Source of the DNA: Polytrichum commune
Taxonomy: Eukaryota; Streptophyta; Polytrichopsida; Polytrichales; Polytrichaceae
NCBI GenBank assembly: GCA_950295325.1
Contig: OX485806.1
Location: forward strand, 23,062,001 to 23,126,000
Length of the DNA stretch: 64,000 nt
Direction of reading: 5' to 3'
Positions 1 to 10,999 of the stretch are shown in pieces. Numbering within the stretch: the stretch's first letter is position 1; the number at the start of each line of letters is the position of its first letter. The position numbers and the translations under genes were made by a program. The notes under the pieces were generated by a model that was given only the letters and a program-made list of their open reading frames with translations, did not search any database and was not told the DNA's origin.

Positions 1-210
1 TGAAATTTCTTTCAGTAGACGCATACAACATGTTGAATTATTTTCTGCTTGTTAAGTGTTGGAATTACATTGCTTTGGCAATATTTCTTTTTCCCTTGGC
101 AAGAATATGAAGTTTCATTTTTAGCATCAGTAGTTAAACGGCTTTCACCAGGAGTCTGCTCATTTTTATATGGTTTTGTTGTAGTTATGAGATTGCTTGG
201 TGTGAAACAG
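1..210 (+). other. Intron sequence upstream of the first SEC8 exon in the window
   Basis: No convincing exon is seen. The stretch ends in a T-rich run and an AG at 209-210, which serves as the acceptor of the first recognisable SEC8 exon. The earlier exons of the gene lie outside the window. Confidence 0.5.
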
Positions 211-3200
211 GAGCAACTTATATCTGATAATCACAAGCTGGTGCTATTAGCTGCACTCAGTGACTCTTTGGACTTTGTGTCAGAGTCTGTACAGCAGTAA
301 GCCGTTCTCCTTCTTTGTGTATTTTTTGTACAATGTACTTTGTTTTCTTGCTATCTGTGATATGTTATGATAGACCCTTAGGAATTCTACTTATTAAGGC
401 CAAGTATCTCAGAGAACACACTGTATTGCGTTCATGAAATTATATGATTTTACTCGTAACTTCGTACAGCATATTCATATGGGCATTTTTATCTATGTTA
501 TTCTTACTCTTATTTGCGAGATTCCCTTACTTTAGATTTATGTCCTTGTGGCAATCTTACAAACTTGAGTAAAATGGGTTGTCTCATAGTATTTCAATCC
601 AAATCTGTTGCATAATTCTAGATATCAAGATGATGGATTTATGTCAAGGAACTACATTCTCCTTGATGTACATGAAGAGATTAATATTAATCAGAATACC
701 TTGGATTTACTATAAGGTCCCATCTTTGCAACATGATTGTCTAGGTTGGGACAACACAACACATCAGCCCCGTCTCCCATGACAAGGAGAAACTCTATGC
801 ACCACTCCCAAGTTCGCCATCGGCGTACCAACAGTGCTCTTACTGCCGGCCTTGGCATCCTGGCTGAAAAATATCGACTTCTCTCCACAGAATGCCTGCG
901 CACTCTGAGAGTGGAAATACAGCTGAACGCAATCTACCATCTCCAGGTTTCAATTTCAACAGAATAATTCTGGTCTGGATGGAGTGCACCCATGTATTTC
1001 TTCTACGAATTTATTGCTAGCTTGTTACTGTTTTGGTCAAGTAATTTAGTTTCACACTCCAGCTACCAAAGAAATTTAATCTCAATCTCAAATGATAAAT
1101 GGAAATAGGACTAAATATGTTTTGCCAATCCTTTTCCATTGCTCAAGTTGATAGACATAAAGAGAGCTGTACACCCAAGAAATCCTCCAATGAAATAGCA
1201 TCACAAAGATCATTTTATTCCTTAGCATATCCCTCTCGATCGTATTATTTTCAGCAAAGGAGATGTTTGGTACTCAATTCTTTTCTCTTACAAAAAATAA
1301 AGTTCTTGTAATGTGGTTTGCACATCCTGCAGCTTTGTGGTTCTCATTGGGAAATTGTGCGGAATTTGTGCAGACCATGGCGACGAGGGATTATCTCAGA
1401 GACCAGGATGCAGAGGAGCCAGAAGAATTTATTGTTGCACTTACGTCCCAGGTCTTTTTCTAAAACCTCCAGTGGGTCCACTTGATACAACATGATATAA
1501 TCACTTGTGTAAATGTCATTGACATCAGAGAATCTGCAGTTAGTTCTATGTATTTGTTAACAAGAGCGAGTGATAGTAGTTGCTGTATTAATAGGTTCGG
1601 CACCCAAATAGGAACAGGGAACCTTCTACACTTGAGGGCTCTTCCAAGTTTTGATCAAATCAAACTGACTCTTTTTGTTTCTGATCCTGTTCGTAGTAAG
1701 GGTTCACATTTCTTACCACCCAGTCTTGGCTTCAGATTCAAAGAATAGATGAGGAAATGGCTGCATACATGCCTTCTTTGAAGAGAAGTTATATATTTGG
1801 AGGCATTTGTAGTGTCTCTGCAGCAGCCTTCATCAAGGTTCGACCTCTCTCATTCTGAAACTTTATTTACATAGCTGTAAAGAAAAAGGTTTAAATGTTT
1901 ATTGAGCCAAGTTCCAACTTAACGTATATTTGCCTTGCACAACCTGGAAATAGAAGAATTTAGAGACATGACAAAAATGTGATCGAAGAGCATGCTATGT
2001 GAATGGCCGCAATGACTGCATTAATATCTATGTACTCACGTCCAATAGCATGAGACATGTCTCTCTGGGTTTCAAATGACATGTACAGTCAATTGTTCTT
2101 GAAGTATTGTGGAATCTGTTGGCTATGGACAGAATCACTAGATGTATCATACTCTGGGCCAAAGCAATTGAACTTCTGTATTAAACTGGGTTCTATGACT
2201 ACTTTTAAGTACTTATAAATATTGCACAGGCTGTAAACAATATGGACGCAATCAACATGCTGGGAGTAAGACAAGTCACGCGGAATTGCATTGCCCTCCA
2301 GCAGGTATGCTTGTCGCTGACATCTTTCTATAAGTCATTCCCCTTCATTAGGTAAAAGATTCTTGGCTCAAGTGGTCCGTTTATTTATATTCTATAAAGT
2401 GTCGCAGCTTATAAATTCACGAGCTTCTAGTGCCAATCATTAAAACAAACCAGTGGACGGATCCCCAAAATGCAGTGTATGTTAACATCACTGAAGTTTA
2501 GATACAGCGAATCTTAACCTTGTGTTTCTGCTTACTGATACAGAGAGTGTGTTGAAAAAATGTGATATAGGCACTTGCATCACTTGTAGCAAGCAGTGGA
2601 GAATTCCTAGAAGAGCGACTTGACCGTGTCCGCACCTACTATGATCTTCTTACCATTCCCTTCGAGGTATAAACTCCTACTTTTCCATCTTACATTCAGA
2701 CCTGTGGTTAAAATACAACATTGCAATTTGCATTGAATGTTAGAAAAGACAAGGCTGTCCTGACTAAGTAGAGCTCTCAGTTCTGAGACCCCTCATCGCT
2801 GAAACGTGACCATTTCCTGATGTTGTCGCAGGCTCTTATTGCATTGATACCCGAACATGATGCCATTTTCAGCTTAACAGAGTAAGTGTGACGCTCTTAA
2901 TCAGTTTCCTGCTCATCCTACTCCATCTCAAACTGCAAACTTGACCAGTGTTTCATGTTCAGTCAGTGTTGATACCTAACCTTCAGGGTATTATATCTTC
3001 TCAGTGCTAACCGAGCATTAAGCTAATGAATCGTTCATCATTGACTCATCTCATCATTCAACCTTTGAGGTCTTGCAACTGTAAAATATAGAAACAAAAT
3101 AATCAAAATTGTAACGCTGTGTCTGGTAGGCATGGATTCAAAGTAGTAGTTTTCATGTGATTGGAACATGATTTCATATGATAAATTTGAAACCAGTGTT

Positions 3201-3402
3201 GACGTATAAAACTAGAGGTTTGTGATGTCTCGCTGGCCAGTAAAATAGTTTGATTTGGAATATGGGGTTGTGGTTGATTGTGGCATTGGGGTGATGCAGG
3301 TACTCTGCCTTATTGAAGGTGAGTGTTCCAGGTAGGGAGATTCCAACAAACGCTGTACAAAGGATTGGTAAAATTCTGGCACCCATGAGGTCAAAAACTT
3401 AG
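211..3402 (+). CDS. SEC8: Exocyst complex component SEC8, C-terminal part, eight exons
   Basis: SEC8 is a subunit of the exocyst, the eight-protein tether that brings secretory vesicles to the plasma membrane. Exons joined by GT-AG introns in consistent phase: 211-296, 745-946, 1374-1451, 1736-1837, 2230-2304, 2571-2666, 2832-2881 and 3300-3402 (stop TAG 3400-3402). Together they give 263 residues of open frame. Recognisable plant SEC8 blocks in order are KLVLLAALSDSLDFV, LAEKYRLLSTECLRTLRVE, YLRDQDAEEPEEFI, SYIFGGICS, RNCIALQQ, LDRVRTYYDLLTIPFEALIA and the end SVPGREIP. Codons are split across the 296/745 and 2881/3300 junctions and rejoin in frame. No internal stop or frameshift is present, so the gene looks functional. 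The N-terminal two-thirds lies upstream. Family assignment is from remembered plant SEC8 sequence; the exact start of the first exon is the least certain boundary. Confidence 0.88.
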
Positions 3403-4265
3403 AGGTTGTTGCAAGGTATAATCAAATCACCCAGGACACCGTAGTAGCCATGACTGTAGTTACACACATATTTATAATGTGATCATAAATCTGGGACCAA
3501 GCATGGGAGTTTCAGTCTTCTCCAGGATCCCTTTAACCCTGCCGCCCACCGCACCCGCCCTGTACACATGAAACATCAACCTTAGTGCATATTCATGAGC
3601 TTGGAGTAGTAGTACTGCCTAGTGCAATCAGCTTATTACTATTCCGATGTTTCTAACCCCCACGGAAGTGTACGTATTTACATGTGTCCCCCTCCCCTAT
3701 GAGCAAGATTGGGAAGGGGATGCACATCTTACAAATTTTGTCCACCCTTACAGATTGAGGTCCGGAGTCTTTGTAACTGGATGCAACTTTTGATATTTTA
3801 CAAGTCCTCCCTTCCGTATGCAACCGTTGAGCTCGAGTCAGAACCATTTGTTGTTTCATTGAAGGGTTTGTCACTGGCAGATTTGGTGGTTTTGAGAGCC
3901 CTCAAGGCAGGAAGCACTTAGCAGAATCCACAACAAAAAGATTCAAAATAATATGGGAATCCTCTTGTATCATTATGGGTCACTCGTGAGTATAATGTTT
4001 AGTTGGAAATAATTCCTTGCTTCGAATGGCAAGGGATGTGAGCCTTATGTGGTCACTCTTTCGATTGAACGCCTGTAATTGAATGATATATGGCCAAGGG
4101 TGGTTGTTAATAGCGGAGACGACTGTGTGCTAAAAAATAAAAGACACCATTGTGAGTTATTAGTTAACACAATGGGAGGGCATGTGTGATCATTTTAATG
4201 AGAAAGAGAACCTTCGCTTTGGACTCATAAGGTATGAGTTCTTTCATGGTCATTTTTCTAAATTG
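3403..4265 (+). other. 3' flank of SEC8, possible 3' UTR
   Basis: No coding exon is recognised. An AATAAA at 4136-4141 could serve as a polyadenylation signal, but its distance of about 730 bp from the stop makes this a guess. From about 4.2 kb the sequence passes into dispersed repeat A. Confidence 0.3.
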
Positions 4266-4269
4266 GACA

Positions 4270-4560
4270 ACTAGATTTGACTGGTGTGTTGGTTAGGTGA
4301 AGATCTAAGAATGGACACCAAAAAGGCGCGTGTTTAGAAAATTATAACCATTCTCAGCTCAATAGTCATCATAATGGGGGGTTACCTATGTGGACATTAA
4401 TGAGCTCGATAATCCTTCACATTGATAATGAGGAAGATATTCATACAAGCTCTGAAAAATGTGAGGCAAATGGTTATGGACATGATTTTGAAATGCCAAT
4501 CATCTCATGCTATTTCCGCGTTTCGCATCCTATATTTTGAGTGGCGTAGTGAACATAATT
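4270..4560 (+). repeat. Dispersed repeat A, copy 1
   Basis: Shares an ordered set of words with the other copies: 'aatggacaccaaaaag', an 'aatagtca..ataat' block, a G-run followed by 'cctatgtg', 'gagc...aatcctt' and a final 'aatcatctcatgcta'. The G-run here is six long. No coding capacity or terminal repeats are seen. Confidence 0.6.
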
Positions 4561-4639
4561 GTGTAATTATATAATATCTAAACAGGACTGAAAATATAAA
4601 CTAGATGTAAACCGAACATCATTTGTCATTCCTTGTAAA

Positions 4640-4920
4640 ATAATTTGCCCACTTTAGATTTACAATGTTGCAATTACTGGCACTTACTAAGTGATTTTCC
4701 ATCCAAATTTCAATCATCCCTGACAATATTTAATTACAGAAATGTTAGATGTGAAATACACCAAACTTTGTTCCAATAAGTGGCATTTGGATGGACTAAA
4801 AGTAAGTTGGGATGATACTTCTTGTAAACTTATTCGTAAGAAGTGTCATTAGAAAAGTCGCCATAGTGACATGAAATGCCATATGACACTAAACACAATA
4901 CTTAGTGTACTAAGTCTTGA
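4640..4920 (-). repeat. Dispersed ACACTAA-type repeat, copy 1
   Basis: Matches 26721-27099 in opposite orientation and 58256-58620 in the same orientation. Shared words are 'gaagtgtcattagaaaag' and 'catatgacactaa'. It ends in an 'acttagtgta' motif like that of the mariner-type MITEs in this window, so it is probably a relative of them. Confidence 0.5.
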
Positions 4921-5254
4921 ACTAATGCTAATTGTATTAAGTTCAGTATTTACATGTCAATGCTCTAGCATGGAGCCCAATGCAATGCAATGCACCAGGC
5001 TCAAATAATCAAAATCTATTGAGCAAAAATATGCATAAACAACACTTGACACAATTAATTAATCTTGCTAATGAGTTTTAGTATATTGATGATAAAGTGG
5101 CATGATTGTCTGGATGAGAACGTGACATTTAAGCATGACATGGATGATATCGTGTCACTCTTCAATTACTGCACCAGAGTGTATATAATAAATATATATA
5201 AAAACTCACATGTCTAATTTGGTTCACTATCTTAATCAATCACCTATATTTGAG

Positions 5255-5530
5255 TGGTATGTGGTAAGGTGTGACTCCAAGAATGGGAACTAAAAAGACA
5301 TGTGTTTGAAAGAGGTTTGATTACATGTTGAAAATGCGACAACTATTCTACGTTTAGTAGTCAATATAATTTTGTTTGGGGGGGGGGGGGGGACCTATAT
5401 GACCATTTAAGGAGCACAAGATCTTGATTAAGATATATTCATGTGAGCTCTGAAAACTATGAGGAAAGTGGGTATGGCCTTGATGTGGATTTGCTAACCA
5501 CCTCGCTCGTGTGTTTCATATCCTAGGAGA
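5255..5530 (+). repeat. Dispersed repeat A, copy 2, with a 15-G run
   Basis: Same word order as copy 1. The G-run before 'acctatatgacc' is expanded to 15 G at 5378-5392. Between 5530 and 6040 no gene is seen. Confidence 0.6.
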
Positions 5531-6045
5531 AGTGGGCCAATTAGAAAAAGTAACCATTCAAGACCCATCTTCTCTATCTATTTATGCATCTATGTATGTA
5601 TTTGTGTGTATATGTGTGTGTATCAAAGGCAAAACCACTGATGGTTGTCATAAACCTTTGAATCATATGAGTCACGCGTGGTGGGGAGAGAGAGGGAGTT
5701 ATGGCATTTGAGTGCACTCTCATACATCCAAAGATGAAAACCTTGAAATAGTATGCAACCCAGAAGCGATTGTTTTAAGTTGATGCAACACTCGAATTAG
5801 ATATAAAGACCCCTAAATTAGTCTAGTGCGCGTCATTTGATATGAATTGACAACAAACCAATAAGGAGACCAAGGTTTTATGGTAAATGGATGAGAGGTA
5901 ACTCTTATATGCCATATAACTCCCTCTCCCTCCAAGTGCACAACGAACGGGGAGAAGCAACCGGTAGTTATTGATGACCTTGTTGAGTTTGAGAGATTAC
6001 CGGGTGAAGCTCAAAGACTTCAGGAACACTAGCGATCATTTTAGA

Positions 6046-6090
6046 GAACACACACACACACACACACAGATATATATATATATATATACA
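6046..6090. repeat. (AC)n followed by (AT)n microsatellite
   Basis: A run of AC dinucleotides is followed directly by a run of AT dinucleotides. Open frames across it on both strands are low-complexity shadows. Confidence 0.85.
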
Positions 6091-6183
6091 ATTCAATATA
6101 GAGGAAACCCTAAAATCCTCCCCCGGACAGTGCGAGTGCGGTCCGGTCCTCACCTCGGAAGGTGGTCCTCTTCCTCCTTCTTT

Positions 6184-6632
6184 GTTGGCTTTGTTTGTAG
6201 GACAGAGACTATGCATTAACTTTTATGTTTCAAGAGCAAATTTCCTAACCACTTTGCGTTCACACTTGGATGTTACTTGTTCTTGCTAATTTTGGTCTAG
6301 TTTATTCAACGTGGATGATTAAAGTTTGCACACCTTGGACAACTAACCAACTAATTCATCTAACTAGTCGCCTTTCGTAACTATGGTTGTTCACGATTCG
6401 ACTTGTCCAAAAATGTAGTTAACTACAGTTGTTCTAAAATCCAGTTAACTATAGTTATATACACCTAGTTAATTGTAGTTGTTCCCTAAAATGTATTGAA
6501 AAAAAATTGCTTGGTTATAGTTGGGTTATAGGTATAGTAAATAGCCATGGACTAGCATGAGCAAAGTATACAACGACAATTGTAGTCTTTCATAAGAAAG
6601 GACGGAGCCTCACGACTCTACCGTTTTCTTGT
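6184..6632 (+). repeat. Dispersed repeat R6, copy 1 (inverted copy at 24469-24881)
   Basis: The segment from 'ttggctttgtttgtaggac' to 'ctctaccgttttcttg' is present in reverse complement at 24469-24881. Each copy has an internal stretch that the other lacks. Its right part is also the first unit of the tandem array at 6507-7320. Confidence 0.65.
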
Positions 6633-7320
6633 TCGTTCCTTCCTTCTGCCCTACTGATGCTTGTGAAGTTGGCTACGATCGATGATGATGATAGAAGAAG
6701 CATAGATTCCAACGTGTCGGGCTTCGTTGAGAGGGGACCGGCCCCCTGTACGCACAGAACGACTGGAATTTTTTTGCTTGGTTATAGTTGGGTTATAGGT
6801 ATAGTAAATAGCCACGGACTGGCATGAGCAAAGTATACAACGACAACTGTAGTCTTTCATAAGAAAAGACAGAGCCTCACGATTCTACCGTTTTCTTGTT
6901 CGTTCCTTCCTTTTGACCTACCGATGCTTGTGAAGTTGGCTACGATCGATGATGATGATGATGATAGAAGAAGCATATATAGATTCCAACGGGCCGGGTT
7001 TCGTTGAGAGGGAGGTTGGCCCCCTGTGCACACAGAAGGACTGGAAAAAATTTGCTTGGTTATAGTTGGATTGTAGGTATAGTAAATAGCCATGGATTGG
7101 CATGAGCAAAGTATACAACGACAGCTGTAGTCTTTCATAAGAAAAGACGGAGCCTCACGATTCTACCGTTTTCTTGTTCGTTCCTTCCTTCCGACCTACC
7201 GATGCTTGTGAAGTTGGCTACGATCGATGATGATGATAGAAGAAGCATATATAGATTCCAATGGGCTGGGCTTCGCTGAGAGGGGGCCAGCCCCCTGTGC
7301 CCACAGAAGGACTGGAAATT
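6507..7320 (+). repeat. Three-unit tandem repeat, units of 267-278 bp
   Basis: Units start at 6507, 6774 and 7052 with 'ttgcttggttatag'. Each continues through 'agcatgagcaaagtatacaa', 'ctaccgttttcttgttcg', 'gttggctacgatcgatgatg', a (GAT)n tract of varying length, and 'cagaa.gactgg'. Units differ at scattered positions and in the number of GAT triplets. Open frames here repeat from unit to unit because the DNA repeats, not because they are genes. Confidence 0.85.
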
Positions 7321-7334
7321 TCTTCACTTTCCCG

Positions 7335-7452
7335 GCAACAGAGGGAAGGGAAGGGAAGGGAAGGGAAGGGGGGCTAGGGGGTCAGCAGGCAGCTGGGCTG
7401 GGCTGGGCTGGGCTGGGCTGGGCTGGGCTGGGGCTGGGCTGGGGCTGGGGTT
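7335..7452 (+). repeat. (GGGAA)n and (GGGCT)n minisatellite, G-quadruplex-prone
   Basis: AGGGA-type pentamers at about 7341-7370 are followed by many GGGCT pentamers from about 7396 to 7450. Regular GGG runs spaced by two or three bases meet the usual sequence rule for G-quadruplex formation on the plus strand. Confidence 0.85.
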
Positions 7453-7601
7453 GATAGAGAGTTAAATGTTACGACAAGTGTGTAAGGACACCTGGAGTGC
7501 GAGAGCACTTGGCCAAGGGCAGGCCTCGAGCGAGTGAGTACTAGAGTACCCACAATCATGTCACACATCTCCGTGGCCGATATCATCTCCTGACGCATCA
7601 T

Positions 7602-7662
7602 GCCCTTCCCTCCCTCCCTCCCCTCCCCTCCCCTCCCCTCCCCTTCCCTTCCCTTCCTTCCG
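7602..7662 (-). repeat. (CTCCC)n/(CTTCC)n pyrimidine tract
   Basis: C-rich pentamers on the plus strand put GGG runs on the minus strand. This tract lies about 150 bp from the plus-strand GGGCT array. The sequence between them, 7453-7601, has no recognised gene. Confidence 0.8.
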
Positions 7663-7883
7663 CCTGCCCGCCCACCCCCGGGAATAGTCAAATCCTTCGG
7701 GAATTCGCTTACCCTTGCTTGCTTGCTTGTTTGCATGCTTCTAAAACGAGGGAACGAACGAACGAGGCTAATTGGAAAAGAAAGGAATGGAAACGAGAAC
7801 CTCTATGTGGGAGAGAGTCCTCGATGTGGGTGGGTGACGGGCGCGAAAACCGGCCACCTTTCAAAAGGAGCGAGCATCTAGAG

Positions 7884-8110
7884 TAGAGGTGTCTACCCGA
7901 TCACTTGAGAGATTCTGTGCCGTATGTGGAGAAGTATGAGGTGGTGCAAATTTTTTCCCATGTGTAGGAAGATGGAGATCAAGAGGATTGTAGATGTTTT
8001 GGTAAGTTCATTCTTTAGGTTGAAAATACTGCGAAGTTTTGGAGCCAGAAGTCGGCTTGAACGTATTGCCAATGTCTAGAGTTTGTCATAACCACTCATT
8101 TTAACGGCCC
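7884..8110 (+). repeat. Repeat B, copy 1
   Basis: Carries 'gatcacttgagagattc', 'ggaagatggagatc', 'ttttggagcc', 'ccaatgtctagagtttg' and 'ataaccactcattttaac'. The same order occurs at 8290-8650 and 17519-17870, and inverted at 30404-30752. Confidence 0.7.
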
Positions 8111-8289
8111 ATTCCTCCTCACGTTTGCTTGCCTCCAAAACGAATGAACGAATGAACGAACGAACGAAAGCACTCGGCTAATTGGAAAGGAAAAAATAAA
8201 ATTGAGAAGCTCCGGGAGAGAATCCTTTATGTGGGTAAATGACCGGCGCTAAAACCGCCAACTTTCAAAAACCAGTGAGCTTCTAGAGT

Positions 8290-8650
8290 AGAGGTGCCCG
8301 TACCCGACCACTTGAGAGAGATTATGTGCCATGTCTAGGGAAAGTATGAGGCAGTGCAAATGTTCCCACATGTAGGGAGATGGAGATCGCAAGGATTGCA
8401 AATGTTTCGGTAAGTTGATTCTTTAGATTGAAATCACTGTGAAGTTTTGGAGCCAAAAGCCGGCCTGAATGTAATACCAATGTCTAGAGTTTGCCATAAC
8501 CACTCATTTTAACCGCTGATTCCTCCTCACTTTAGCAATCAAAACCGGGACATGTGCCATGGCACGATTGGTTTCGGCGCGATCAAAATTCCGGTACCTT
8601 GTAGATTGTCGATGGGGGTCTTGATCGGGAATTGATGCCTCTACTATACA
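8290..8650 (+). repeat. Repeat B, copy 2
   Basis: Longer than copy 1. It continues through 'gggacatgtgccatggcac' and 'ttgtcgatgggggtcttgat' to 'gatgcctctac'. Copies at 17.5 and 30.4 kb share this downstream part. Confidence 0.7.
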
Positions 8651-9334
8651 TACTAGTACTGAATTACATGAAGATTCAAATTATTCTCATAAGCAATTGA
8701 CAAGGGATACCAACGCATCAAAGTACACCTTATTTGAGTTCCGTATATACAAGTTATAAGAGTTCAAAGTTTCATCGGCTATTAGTCATGACTTGGCGCC
8801 TTACCAAGGCAATCGTCAAATCATTCACACCTTAACTTACAATGCTTCCAAAATGAATGAATACACTCGGCTTATGAGAAACACCCAAGGAAAATCCTCG
8901 ATTCGGGTAGATGGCCGGTGCTGAAACTGTCACTTTAAAGCATCGAGGAGAGATACTAGAACTAAATTTTAGAAAGTTTCAAATGATTCTTGTTAGCAAT
9001 TGACAGGGGATTCGATCAAGCGCATCAAATTAAAGTGTGTCTGATCTGAGTTCCATATGTAAAAGCTAAAAGGGTTCAAAAATTTATTGGGTATCAGTCA
9101 AAACCTGACACCTGCTGCAGGAATAGTCAAATCATTCAGGCCTTAACTTACCTTGCCTTTAAAAAATAAATGAACTCAGCTAATGAAAAACACCCCAGGA
9201 ATCCTTACTTTACATGGGTAGATGGCCGGTGCTAAAATCGCCACTTTGAGCACCGAGCATATATAGATACTATTGCCAAATTTTAGAAAGGTTCATGTGA
9301 TTCTCATTAACAAGGGATCGACAAGGGATTCCGG

Positions 9335-9994
9335 CCAGAGTTCGGGAAGTTTTTGAAGCCTTAGTGGCTAATTGCCGGTAGTTGCTACGAAGGGTCGGAT
9401 TTTTTCCAATTTACATCGGCAACAGCCGGTCTTTTGTAAAATCAATCGGCCAATTGCCTGTATTTTCATATTTTCATTGGCCAATATCCGATTAAATGGA
9501 ATTCATATCGACACTAATTGTTTAAATAATGTATGAAAATTTATTAGAAATCATTTCTTAGTACAAAATCTTGAATAAGTGAAAAGAAAGGCATGTTCAA
9601 AACTTGAAATGTGAAGAGTTAATATCCTTGGCAGGAATTGAACCTAGCAATGCCTTCACTGCTTGAAGGTCAAGGGTCCCCCAATTCTTCATAGAAGCAA
9701 TTGGATTTGGTCATGGAAAGGTTGCATAATTCAAAAAGTTTAAGGTTTAGGGTACTTCCTCAAGTCCATCATCAGATGCCCCAGACAAATAGCGCTATGG
9801 ATGCTTCCAAATGAAATCCAGTAACTCACAAGAAGAATCGGCTACATTTCCGGGACATTTTCTGGTCCATCGGCTCATTGCCGGAGGAATGAAATTACAG
9901 TCGGATTGCCATCCGATGGTTGGAAATTTGGACCGGCCATGAGGGGAAATCCATCGGCTAATAATGAACTAGCCGTCGATTTTCCCCGAACATA
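9335..9994. mobile_element. Non-autonomous hAT-like element, 660 bp
   Basis: The 8-bp GATTCCGG occurs directly before (9327-9334) and directly after (9995-10002) the segment. The ends form an imperfect inverted repeat: CCAGAGTTCGGG at the left, and TATGTTCGGGG as the complement of the right end. An 8-bp duplication with ends of this kind is characteristic of hAT transposons. The interior has no transposase-like frame and is rich in 'atcggc' and 'ccggc' words. Array C sequence continues smoothly on both sides. Confidence 0.6.
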
Positions 9995-10254
9995 GATTCC
10001 GGTGCATGAAAGGTATGTCTTATTTGAGTTCCACATGTAAAAGTGATAAGTGTTGAAGGTTTTTATGGGTGATTAGTCATAACCTGCTGCCTACCATGGG
10101 AATCATCCAAGCCTCAGCTCGCTTCCAAAATGATTAAACTTGGCTGTTGGAAAGAGCTGGGAAATCTTCTACGTACGTAGATGGTGCTAAAACCATCACT
10201 TTAAGCACCGAGCATAGATAGATACTAACGTTGGATTTTAGAAAGTTTCAAATG

Positions 10255-10607
10255 CCATGGGCTAGATCACATCGTTATTCGGCTGGGTCTTGTCCCTCCC
10301 ACGCCTCCTTCACTGCCCAATCTTCTTGCCCGCACCTGCGTGGGAAGGCTTCCTCGTTGGGAACCAATGTGACAGTACCCGGTCAAAATTACAAAATATT
10401 CAAGTTGACATCACTTTCATTATTCCCAAGTTAATTGATGGAGTTCCTTCACATGCCAAAGGAGCTTAATGACTTAAGTGACCGGGTATTGTCACATTGG
10501 TTCCCAACGGGGAAGAGTTCCCACGCATGTGCGGGCAAGAAGACCAAGTAGTGAAGGAGGAGTGGGAGGGGCGGGGCCCAACCGAATGATGTGATCTAGC
10601 CCGGGGT
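10255..10607. mobile_element. Mutator-like foldback MITE, 353 bp
   Basis: Two arms of about 130 bp (10255-10390 and about 10480-10607) are imperfect inverted complements. Each holds 'ctagatcacatc' at the outer end and 'accaatgtgaca' near the inner end. The 10-bp GTTTCAAATG flanks the element at 10245-10254 and 10608-10617. Long terminal inverted repeats with a 9-10-bp duplication fit Mutator-like elements. No transposase is encoded. A relative in opposite orientation lies at 44245-44578. Confidence 0.7.
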
Positions 10608-10999
10608 GTTTCAAATGATTCTCATTAGCAAGTGACAAGGGAATCTAACGTATTCGAGCATGTCTTATTTGAGTTTTGTCTGCAAAACTTATAAGGAGTT
10701 CGAAGTTTTATATGTAGATGATCGGAAACCAACATGGGAATATGATGTTAAGGTGGTGGACATTCTCAACATCATTGTGTACTTAATGTGTAAGATTTTA
10801 GGGTGTCGGTGTTGGTTTTGGATGGTGTCAATGTTTTAGCACCATCTACCTTAATGAATGTGAGTCTTATGTGCTCACTCTTCTTAATCGAACGCCCATC
10901 CGATGCCTCTACTTGGGTGATATATGACAAAAGTTTGCAGTTCACAATGGACACCAAAAAGATATTTGTTGCAATGGAAGTGGACTATGTGCTTTAAGA

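Larger units (their letters stand above)
8660..10700 (+). repeat. Degenerate tandem array C, units of about 300 bp, with two insertions
   Basis: Landmark 'agaaagtttcaaatgattct' or a variant recurs near 8670, 8970 and 9280 and again across 10241-10620. Between landmarks lie 'caattgacaaggg', 'ttgagttcc', 'gattagtcataacc' and 'tagatggccggtgctaaaac'. The array is interrupted by a hAT-like element at 9335-9994 and a Mutator-like element at 10255-10607. No coding capacity is seen. Confidence 0.65.

Noticed and set aside
6651-7138. Pair of minus-strand frames with the same N-terminus
   Set aside because: The identity follows from the tandem DNA repeat.
7374-7736. 120-codon minus-strand frame
   Set aside because: Spans two pentamer microsatellites; the translation is Gly/Arg- and Ala/Pro/Gln-repetitive.
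9625-9665. 'ggaattgaacc' B-box-like word, considered as a SINE or tRNA
   Set aside because: No A box at the right distance and no cloverleaf; it lies inside the hAT-like element.
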